Shown one piece after another: positions 24,505 through 35,000 of a stretch of 64,000 nt of DNA. How positions within the stretch are numbered: the first letter of the stretch is position 1; each line of letters opens with the position of its first letter. The position numbers and the translations under genes were made by a program. This stretch comes from Ptychodera flava. Its lineage: Eukaryota > Hemichordata > Enteropneusta > Ptychoderidae. The notes under the pieces were generated by a model that saw nothing but the letters and a program-made list of their open reading frames with translations, did no database searches and had not been told where the DNA came from. Location: contig NC_091935.1 in assembly GCF_041260155.1 (NCBI RefSeq), forward strand, positions 38,979,803-39,043,802. Reading direction: 5' to 3'.

Positions 24505-24665
24505 ACTATTATGGCCGACCCTTCATGCTATAATATTGAAACGACAGGAATCGTTTTGAGGATTCGCTGTTTCTAGTCGTGTGTTTGCCACTAGAAAGAA
24601 AGGTCCAAAGTAAGTCCGAGATAGGTTTGTGGTAGCATTTGTCCATGCTCTGAGCATGTGATAGT
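24505..24665 (+). repeat. Dispersed repeat, copy 1 (inverted partner 26780-26920)
   Basis: It aligns with the reverse complement of 26780-26920 at roughly 70% identity: GGCCGACC, then TTTTGAGG, a TAGTC block, AAGTAAGTC and TGGTAGCATT. This is an old interspersed repeat of unknown class. Confidence 0.5.
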
Positions 24666-24883
24666 CGGTGCTGATAGCTGTACCTGTACACCTATGAGAC
24701 ATCACCAGGCACCGACCACACGGGATGCGGTACTGAGATAGCTCAGGCTGTCAGACGTGCCGTCATATATATATTTCCATCTGCTTGGAAAATAAACAAT
24801 TTCCTGTGTCGTTAATAAAGAGAAGCACCTATTATTCCTGTGAGTGACAGACGTTTTCATCACTTTCTGCATTCAGAAAAACA

Positions 24884-24904
24884 CAAATCAAATCAAATCA
24901 AATC
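24884..24904. repeat. (CAAAT)4 short tandem repeat
   Basis: Four perfect units. Confidence 0.9.
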
Positions 24905-24909
24905 TTTCA

Positions 24910-26298
24910 AATCAAGGCGTTTTTGTGGGGTTTTTTTCGTGAAGAATATTACATACAGTACAGTTAATCACCACACAACCATTGTCTTTGATATGTCTGT
25001 TTGCTTTTCTTAGCCAAAGCCTCTCTAATTCTGTAGAAAATCTAAAACATTGCTTTACGTTTTAAGACACGTCGATTTATCCTCTTCATCGAACAGAACT
25101 ATAGTATCTAATTTACATCAATAACAATGCTGAAAAATGAAACCCTTATTACAACTACAAACATTTGCTTTTTCTACTCATGTGAAATATCACTCTGTTA
25201 CTCAGTATGTCTCATTCATTGTATAATAGTTACCTATACTTGTACAGTGGATAAAAAAAAACTGAAGCTAGTCAATGCTGATAACAGGTGACACAAGTAC
25301 TAAGCAGACTTCTTAAAGAAAACAAATGAGCTTGTTGTGGTCATTTTTTTCGAATGTAGAAACCGACTCCCGGTGCTCTACTGTTTTATCCACTATTGTT
25401 TTTGTATAATTAATGTAAGCCACTGTTCGCAAGTATTAAAAGAAAATTCTCAGGCCAAAAAGATGGTTTCTAAACTTTTTTATCGACACAAGTTGTGTGT
25501 GATGTTTATTTTCCTTATCCACTTTATTTCTAGATTATTATAGTAAACATTTCTTTCTTCACAGAACTACGCGATCATTTCCTTCTCTTCCTCTTTAGCG
25601 TTTGATGGTAAAGTATGGAAGGCTGCTGCACGTGTTTGTTGAAACTTGTGTGGAAATACCACTTGGTACTGTGTAATACAAATAATTGTGTGCGTTCCAA
25701 ACGGAACGTACTTGGAACGTTTTATTATTATATTCAGGGTTAGCAGACAAAGTCTTCTTGCATGTCTGCCAAAATTATTAAAGCCCCCCCCCTCCAAAAA
25801 AAAATAAGTAACCCCCAAAGATAATGATGAGAATTTCATGGCCCCAGCACGTCTTTGCTAGTGAATGTTGACTTTTTAATAGTGTTTTATTCTTTTTGTT
25901 GAAACATGAACAGTAAATTGCATATTTTGACAATTTTGCTTCCAGCTTTTTTTCCGTGTATCAAATAGAGTTCCTTGGATTACCAACAGCATTTTGGAAC
26001 ATCAGGTACTTACTTCGTCGATGCGGCATATCAGTGTCAAATATGTATTGTTATTGTTGACAATGGATAGGACCGGACAAGAATTTGACCATCAGCAAAA
26101 ACAAAACAATGCATCGAGTAAAAAAACAGTCAAGGATGGCAAGGTGAATTCGAATATAGAGTTTTTAACACAATGTGGAAAATAGACCTAGAACTAACAT
26201 TTGTTGACAAAGACATGCAGTCAAGGTATAAAAACAATTGTGACAAGTTACAGCTACTTGGCATTTAATTATGCCAATGTTGCAATGAGTGTTTTTGA

Positions 26299-26299
<1 letters not shown>
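24910..26299. other. No gene recognised
   Basis: AT-rich, with homopolymer C and A runs near 25785-25805. No exon is supported. Confidence 0.5.

Positions 26300-26392
<93 letters not shown>
26300..26392. repeat. (TG)n(AG)n compound microsatellite
   Basis: A short TG run followed by about 41 AG units. It produces artefactual Ser-Leu and Arg-Glu frames. Confidence 0.95.
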
Positions 26393-26394
<2 letters not shown>

Positions 26395-26700
26395 CATTAA
26401 TGTTTATCATCGAACCATCGAATCATCTGTTACATAGACTTGCATGTATTGGTTCACTCCACGCACGGCGATGCAGGATTATATCAATTCAAGAACCTGT
26501 GGTTAAATGAGATTAGCAAAAGTTACTGACCTTGACTGAACGTTACAGCACACAGAATAAGTCGCAACATTCTGCAATAGTATTGTCGCAACTCTTTCCA
26601 AGTTCGGTTAGAATTTTAACTGTAATACATTGCATAGAGCAGGTTCAACACTACCTTTCTACTCATGATTAATATTAATGAGCACTACCATATATGGTAA

Positions 26701-26920
26701 TAAGGGATCCCTTACCTGTATATGTGCCCCTATCACAGTGCTTTGACCATAGACAGTATAGAGGGGGAAGACCCCTCTACTGTCTATGCTTCGACCAATG
26801 CTATCACCGACTAATATCAGACTTAATTTGGATCCTATCATCTACTAATAGACAAAAGACTAGGAACAGTAAAACCTCAAAAAGATTTATGTTGTTTCAA
26901 AGGCATGATTGGTCGGCCAT
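26701..26920 (-). repeat. Dispersed repeat copy 2 with terminal hairpins
   Basis: Partner of 24505-24665 on the opposite strand. Its left side carries two palindromes: the perfect TAAGGGATCCCTTA (26701-26714), and a hairpin whose arms are CATAGACAGTATAGAGGGG and CCCCTCTACTGTCTATG (26748-26789). These suggest a foldback-type DNA element. Confidence 0.5.
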
Positions 26921-27254
26921 TGCGGGCCAATGTGATTGCCACAACAGTGGTATATGTGATCGATATCGAGGCTGTATGTGTACTGTTGTCTGGACTGGTC
27001 ATCATCATACTTACAACGTTAGCTTTTTTCGGTATTTTTCCTTCGTTTTCTCAATGTATCATCGTAAATTCCGCCAGTTTTTGTGCGATTTACAAACGAT
27101 ACACACTAATCTAAATTGACATTTGACACACAGCAATTATTGCCTTATTCCTCTTTAATTTCCTGGTGTAAAATTACTAGATATTATTAAGTAAATGGAA
27201 AATACATGTTGTCCTTACACCCATTGTCAAGTACGGAAGTATGAAAAAGACGAA

Positions 27255-27900
27255 TGATTTGTACGTTCAGATTGTCACAGATTATAAATGTCATATTGTC
27301 TGAGAACAAATGAAATGATTACTTCATTTCCCGTTACGAAATGTGATCTGTCATATTACCTTGAGTCGTCTAGTTCGTATATCCGTTTGACCGCTAACCA
27401 CCAACTTCTAAAGAGTTTACTCTGTTGACCTTTGACCAGTTTAAGCCTTCAGTTGCATTTACAGGATGTTGCCCTGAAATGATGAGACAGTCTGTGTCAC
27501 TCGCTTGGTCTTTTTGGAATCCAGTAACATTAAAGAGGCGCTCGCTTCACTCATAGTACACCAATTTATAGTTTTTACATTTCAGAACGAAGGAAACTTT
27601 CAAAGTTTGCTGCCATCACGAATGGTGTATTATTATCCTTCCTAGCATCGAGGTAGAACTTTTCATTCTGTCTCCTCCATGGTGAACAGGAATGGTATCT
27701 TCATCAGCAGTGACAGCTGTAATCACACGGTGTGAGTGATGAGTCACATCAACATCCCTGACCTTCACTTTGGTGTTAGAGGTCTTGCCAATTGAATAAC
27801 CAAGACCTTTAAAACTAAGTTACCGAGAGTTCGAGACAGAGTTCAAAATTTCATGATCACCGTACCGGATGGCAAATGTCATGGGGACTGCTGAGTGCGA
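27255..27900 (-). repeat. Old dispersed repeat, copy 2 with a coding-like core
   Basis: Inverted partner of 5200-5745. Minus-strand 27810-27620 has an open frame including SIGKTSNTKVKVRDVDVTHH, VITAVTADEDTIPVHHGG and MKSSTSMLG. Amino-acid identity with the other copy persists, with indels. I do not recognise the protein, and splice sites could not be placed. Confidence 0.5.
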
Positions 27901-28459
27901 CCCAAAATAACATGACATACAGCGCAGTTAAAATTGAATGCCCTGTCGCTGTGTCGTCCATCTCTATAACGACAAAACATCGTTGGTATGCGGGATTAGG
28001 AAAATTTACTCAAACCATCCCAGGGCAGAGAATAAACGTATAAAGCTTTTTTTCGGGTTTCTTAAAGTGAACACCACGCAATGACAACAAAGTGATCAAT
28101 ATAGAGTGTCATGAAGTCACTGACAGTTTCTGATGTCAGAATGACGTAGAGTGTAGGACTATTTTACCCCTGTTTTACTGTAATCAACCTGAGCAGTGTC
28201 TTTAAAAGAAAGAAAGTACGTCGAGTACATCACAGAGTTCAGAGGCTTGTTATGAAACGTTCCTGAGCATGTTAAGTCATTGGCATTCTGTTGTTCTTAA
28301 ATGATGGTGTATAAGCGTGTAAACATGATTTCGTATTTTAGTTTCCGTTTGCCGCTGGAGAACTTACATCGTGATTTAAAAACGAAAAAAAAAGCCTAAA
28401 AAAATGAGGTATTATTAATACAAAAGAAACAGTCGCATTCTGCTTGTTCACCTAACTGA

Positions 28460-28700
28460 TTATTCTTTCTCACGCCCGGTCTCTCTGCACCGCGGCATGC
28501 ACGGCAGAGCTCTTACCAGCGCGTATTTACCGCAATCATGAAGCGCGTAGAATGACGATGGTACGTTGCTATGACTGCCGTGTACATGATGAGCGCGGTG
28601 GCTGGAATGGAACGTGCACGCGACGACAGCTATGCACGCGAGCGCCTCTGAACTGTCGTCTGCTGTCCCGGCCTCAGAGATGTATATATACAAGGGTATG
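28460..28700 (-). promoter_or_regulatory. Candidate CpG-rich promoter and first exon, minus strand
   Basis: This stretch is locally GC- and CpG-rich in an AT-rich neighbourhood. On the minus strand a TATATATA (about 28690-28683) is followed about 120 bp later by an ATG and then a GTAAGAG donor (near 28516). The short frame would read MYTAVIATYHRHSTRF, then MIAVNTR up to the donor. It could be the start of the FN3 gene, which runs the same way, but nothing links them directly. Confidence 0.25.
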
Positions 28701-31209
28701 CTCATATGAACATGGAACCTGACGATGTGCGTTACAAAAATGTCTTCTTTATGATACTGCAAGGCAGACACTGTTTAATATGGTCAAATCGACAATTACA
28801 AACTCTAATGCATTTGATCTTAATCGTAAATATGGTAAATTGTTACAAATGATTGTACAATATCTCAAGTTGCCCAATTTCTGGAAAGTAATCTATAGAT
28901 CAGACACTTATAGCTTCCTAACTCCTCTTCTTTTGACCATTTCCCATTGCGACTTTCTTCAAGGTTTTGCTAAATTGTTTATGTTATACTGTATTTTGTT
29001 TTATTTTATAACTCTTCTTAAATTCTTATTCCCCTCGGACTTACTGTATGTTAAATAAAAGACTGAAGAGGATCCGTTATGTGTGCACCGCCTGTCAAAG
29101 GTTTTTTGTGACCACATCTCGTCACGAGTAAACTTAAAATGTTTGACCGAGGAATGATTTCCGCCCATTGAAATTTGTCAGGTTTGCATTTAAGATGAGT
29201 TTTATTTAACCAAGTTGATCGTTTTTCTGGAGGGTTATGAGCTTGGTCTGGCCACGGCCCCTCCTTGAAACAGGGTCTGATGTTTGGCCTATGGTGATTG
29301 CAGACGCGTTCTAACTCGGTCAGTTTTCTTTTCAAAGATCTGCTATTCATTTGCAATACAGTCCCTGCAATTGAAAACACTATAGATGTAATACAGAAAA
29401 TGTAATGAGGGCAACATAACATCAAGAGATCCACACGAACAAAATGTAGTGTAATGACAAAAACTGGTTTCAGTTTGTCGTACTATTCGGTGACTCTATC
29501 GCTGGAAAGTCCTTAGATTCAGAACCCACATCCCAGGGTTTTATGGATCACAAAGCCTGTATAAGTCCTGAGTATTTTCATTCTCACTTTTGCATATGAT
29601 CTAACGGATGTCTGTGCTATAAATATTTTGATTGCTGTTTGCCGGAGTCGTTAGATAGCACTGGTCCTGCCAACAACGCAATAAACGTCAATTATCATCA
29701 CCCGTTGATAAAATGAATGTACGATTACTTTAACGAGTAAGTAAAAGGAGTGCGTGAGTGAAGAATTTTTACGGGCGAGAGCCTTCATCAAGAATTGAAA
29801 TTAAAAACTAACCAGAGTTTGATCTCTGTGTGCAATTTTTATGTTTCAGAAAAGTTATCATCTTTGTGAATTAACAGAAGACAATCAGAGTCAGAACTTC
29901 TAGCATGGTTTCAAGTCACACTTACAACTTAGAAATGCACATTAATCAGAGATTGCCTCAAGCTGTGTTGACCTCGATACCTTTACAAAAGAACAGGTAC
30001 ATTTCAGAGGAACGTCACACAGCGATTTGACACCTTTGATCTCCAACTCACAGCTCAATGAATTTTCAATTCAATTCAATCATCTATTACTCTCTATAAC
30101 TCTATATGTTTTTTTTTACAATAAACCTCTTTACATAAAGGTCGAGACACACATCAGCAACTTTCAACATGAAAATAACTAGTAAACAAAATACATATAA
30201 CAAGAAAATATACAAACTTTTCAAAAATATCAAGGACACAGACAAAGACAAAAAAGTGTAAAGCAAACAAGAATTACAAAGACCTGTCTTCTAACAACTG
30301 AATAAATAAATAACATTGACAGGCTTTTCTAAAAGTTTCTACACCATCTTACAGATCAAATAAAGGTGCCAAATGCCACAGTCTTCCCTGTATGCGTGTA
30401 TGGTCTACATAATGTTGCCCTTGATATTCAAGGTGCGTGTTAACGTTACGGGTATTTTAGAAAATCATAAAATTGCCGAGAGCTTTAATAGGGCCGTTCA
30501 GAGTTTACGTCACTGTTCTCTCATTAATATGCAAAAATAAATATTTGTCCGCATTTTTAGATTACGCTTTTGAAAATTACGCATGCAAGAACGACGAAAA
30601 TACATCTCAGGGGGCGACTGCTAGTGTAACAGTGAATACTAAAAAACATATTCACGACTCACAGTACAAGCTGCAAAAACAGCCACGCATGCAACATTGA
30701 TAAAATTTGTCCGCATTTCAAGCTGCGTGTCCGATGTCGCGCGCGTACAGCTATATTTAGTAACACACCTGTAACCGTGAACAGCGCTATTACTGTTTAT
30801 TTGGTAGAACGATGTGAGGACTTGTTAGTCTCAAGTTATCAAAATAGATTTTTAGCTGACCAGCTTTGTGCCTTGATGAACGTATAGGTGTTGGAACAAG
30901 TTTAAAGTAATCTTACGCCGTCAGGGATCGACCGTAGGATTTGAGAAAGATGTCAAAAACTTCAAAAACGTATAAAACACTCTTTCAAAAGATTTTGCAG
31001 CCCATGGCATTAGGCCTAGGTTTTTGCAAACTATGGAACTTTGGAACAAGGAATGCACGGTCTGTCGGTTTTCAGGGCCTTGAAACCAAATATAAAAATC
31101 TCGAACACATCAAGCTCAAAAGATCTGATACTCTGGTAAGAATTTCATGTTCTATTAAAAGAACATACATTTAAGCGTTCCCGTTTATGTTGAAAGGGCG
31201 GAGGAAGGG
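28701..31209. other. No gene recognised apart from one unexplained minus-strand frame
   Basis: A minus-strand frame 29434-29051 contains an AG acceptor (tcaattgcag, near 29367) followed by about 104 residues including LKRKLTELERVCNHHRPNI and a stop. It is basic, has no known domain and has no confirmed partner exon. The rest is AT-rich and holds a TCAAT-type run near 30066. Confidence 0.35.
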
Positions 31210-31566
31210 TTTGTAGAACGCACCTCGGGGACAGACATTCGGACTCTCAAACTTTTACAATTCTCTTCTGATATACCACATGTGGGGGTTCATTTTAAAG
31301 CTCTTGGTGAAAGAAAACTTTTCACCGGCTTAGTTTTTCGAAATTCGAAAATTTTTATTTTTCTCCATAGAGTTAACACAGGGATGGCGGCCATTTTAAA
31401 TTTCAAATATCGGTAAATCTTGAGTAATTTCTTTCTCTAGTACAAAATTTGCACGGTGACCCCCTATTTTTATTCTTGATTTTGAAAGAGAATGATTGAA
31501 AGATTCCTTGAGGAAAGTTAGAGCAAAAGTTTAAGTCTTTCACTTTCGAGGTGCATATTACCTTAA
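31210..31566. mobile_element. TTAA-flanked short inverted-repeat element, family A copy 3
   Basis: The right end reads CGAGGTGCATATTACCTTAA and the left end retains GTAGAACGCACCTCG but has lost its TTAA. It is inverted relative to the 3.5-kb copy. It ends about 330 bp upstream of the start codon of the macro/TIR gene, so it lies in or next to that gene's promoter. Confidence 0.75.
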
Positions 31567-31895
31567 GTTAAGACTCACGAGAAATTATTTCTCTGATGTG
31601 TGGAAAGCAGCAGAGGCAGATGCGCTAATTCCAAGATTGAAAAGCGTAATGTTTTCTTAACACTAGGGCAACCTTTTCCGACGAAATTTCCCGCAAATTA
31701 TAAATTTCGTGAACGGATGCCCAGGGGGCTTTCTTTCACCTGTTCACAGTACCATGACCTTTCAGCAGACCTTTCAGAGGCAAGGGTCACCATAGGTGGC
31801 GCTTTCTCTGTGGTCACAATATATTCCCGCACTCAGTGCCGAAATGTCCTTCTTTCAGCTGTCGGTCTTCCTCTCATGATCATAACTCACGAAAA

Positions 31896-32034
31896 ATGTC
31901 TGCCTTGTACACAGAAGACTCGATAAAGGTCCAAACACAGACTGGTGAATGTCGGATCGACCTTTGCTTCGGCGATATTACGAGACTTAAAAAAGAAGAT
32001 GAAGTGGACGTTCTGTTTGTATCAGCGTTTCCAG
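31896..32034 (+). CDS. Exon 1: start of macro-like domain
   Basis: It starts at ATG (MSALYTEDSIKV) and runs through CRIDLCFGDITRLKK and EVDVLFVSAFP to a GTAGCT donor, phase 1. GDIT followed by a hydrophobic strand ending in a small-residue motif is the N-terminal macro-domain signature. An in-window family A element lies just upstream. Confidence 0.85.
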
Positions 32035-35000
32035 GTAGCTACACAACCGCTCTATAATCTCTTGACATTATGCGAAAAAAAGTAACACTGTGAACTCTGA
32101 ATGTCAGATCGTAGTGCCGCTTTTGGTCAATATCGTAGATAAGTGTCCTCTTGCAGAACGCTAGATAGCATCGAACTGTCTTGTAAATGAACATTTGTCA
32201 GAGAAATCCTACGAAAATGAGAAGCATGTTGCAATGTTACACCAATTCGTGGAACTTATACTTAGGGACCGTCTCAGATTGTCGCAGAAGTTCAAAAAGC
32301 GAAATTTATTCGTTTAGGGGGGGAGGGGGTTTGACCTCCATTCAATTAGTGAACTTCACTTTCGCACTTTTATTTTGTGATCACAAGTTTTTGTGTGTTT
32401 ATTTTAAATTAAAGAAAAACTGCACACTCGTGCCAACAAATTTGTAACTGTTTCCCTCTCGTTTGTGCCCCAAACACAATTTACCGAATAGGAACATTGT
32501 ATCCTAAACATTTCATTCATCAAATTATACAAAGATAAAAAGTATCATTTTTTTTAAAAATGTGCTATTTATAAGCGTCTGCTCTAACCACTAGATGTCT
32601 TTATTCTCATTTGTTATGCACCTGGTCATAGTCGTTTTAATATGATTGAACATGCCTGGGCCCCCTTGTCAAAGTTTTTTGCTTATTTACCGCCCCTACC
32701 AAGTACAAATTGCGTGTTCACAAAGACAAAGAACAGCACAAGAGATGCAAAAAGGGAAAGTAAAATAAAATGAAACTTTTATGTGGTAAAATGCCCTGTT
32801 AGTACTCAATTCTGATCGTATACTTTAATTGTAATGTGGCAAGGGGAATACGTCTTTAGTAGCTATAGCAAAATGCAACATTGTACTCTCAGGCAGACAT
32901 GAACATTTCGCACTTTTGAAGTTTCGTTTAGGGGGAGGGGGGAGGGGGTTTTGATCTAAACGAAGAAATTTCGTTTCTTGAACTTCTGCGACAATCTGAG
33001 ACGGTCCCTTAGCTACCTCCATGGTAACACGCAGTAGGCTTCAGTTGCTACGGCAATAAGTATATACACTCATCGGCCGACACCGTACCAATTGCATTAT
33101 AATTGAGAGACGCCGCAATATTTAAATCAGCACTGACCCGGACAATGACAACGATTCCCAATAATCACCCTCATTTCAATATTGGAGCTTGCAGTATGGT
33201 TTGGTGTACATCATGGATGTAAAAAATAGTGTGGCCGAACTAGGCCCCACACCCCATTTTTTTCTTAGCTGGATATACAACACTTTTAAGTATGCTAACC
33301 CCAAAATAACCCTAAGCCTCATTCTAAACCCCTCCAAAAGCTGTATTTCCAAGGAAAAATCAGCGATTAGAGTGATTTCCTAGTATGAGGGGGCTTCTGA
33401 AGGAATACTTACCCTCCCCTTCATGGCCTATATGCCAGGAGTATTCGCAGGAGATTATTCATCAGTTTGCTCTGTTTCTGCTGGCCATGCCATGGTCTGT
33501 TTGTTGGCTGTAGGGACCCTGCTCCAGCATATTCCATGGCCAAACGCTCCACACACACAAAGGTGTGGTATTGCGATTAGTCTCTACCCATGAATGCTCT
33601 CTTACATCATGTTCTACCCCACCATGGAGGTATACAGCTGCACAAAGTAACTGTAAATCTCGCATGTATAAAGTTCCAAGTCTGATCCATGTAGAATTGC
33701 AGAAAAGCGGCTGAGCAAGAAAAAAAAATCGAACATCAATACAGGTGATTTTTAGTACATAGTAGAATGCTTTACATTTCTAATGTCTGCATGCAATTGG
33801 TATGTACCCTAAGTAAATGGGTATGCAATTTGCAAAAACACAACATGTGTAACATACAATACACATACTACATGAAGTATACTACTGATATCCAAGGGTA
33901 TTATATATTCCTATTCCCTGCATATTTTATTCATCTTTTTCCTAGAACCATGGCCTGGAAAGAGATTATTTTATCTCCATAGAATAATTTGATTTATTTG
34001 AAATCCACAGGTGATTACTCTGCAACTCCAACCTCTCTGATTGGAGCTTTGCAACGTAATTTAGGTCTCAGTGTACGCAACCTAGCAAGTGACAAGGAGG
34101 AAGATTTGAGGAAGTTGTATTGTTGTTGGTGGTCACGTAAGCTGCCCAATCAGTATCCATTCAAGAGAATTCTCTGCTTTGAAAGCAATCGGTAGGATCA
34201 TGTTATTTTACTTTTTTCGGTTCCAGCATAACTATGCCAAGTAGAAATATTGACATCCCAAATATAGTGACTGTTTACCGAATTGTACCAAGTACAGTGC
34301 TTTCCACAATAGCTTCGAAAAGAGGGTAATAGTTTGCTTAACAATATTTTTCGTATGATTGTTGTAATATAAAGAGATTGCACTAAAAAAGGGGGGCAGG
34401 GGCATGGGGGTGACCCCTCAAAATCCCCTTTTGGAGAACTCTGAAACATACAAAGACACGGTTCTGGTGACAATAATGTAGGGCATAATAAAATTTTCAG
34501 TTTTCTAATTTATATTTGGTTGTAAAGTAGGACAACATATCCCATGCTTGTAAGGATTTTTGCTTTTTCTTTAATAACACACAATGACTGTCAGTGCTAG
34601 TGACCGATGAGTTTCAACTTCTTGCCATTTATAATGTTAATATCAATTCTATTTTCAGCACAAGACTTGGTCATCCAGCTGAATTTGTCAGTAATGTGTT
34701 CAGGTGTATGGTACCAATACTTAACAATCAAGATGGCCGTGTCATTACTCCTTTGTTGGCAACAGGAGATCAGGTAACTTAGTGAATTGATTTGTATCTC
34801 AGTAGAATCAGATAAGCAGTGTCTTCTCTAAACTTTCTCAGAGTCTATTTTATCATATTTCAACAGAATAAAATATATATTGCAGAAAGAGATACAATAG
34901 GGGATTGTCCCTACCACGAATCAGGTTTCTCAGAATTATTCATGAGTGTTCTTAACAAACTAATAATTATTTATGAAACCATGACTTGAATTAAATATAA

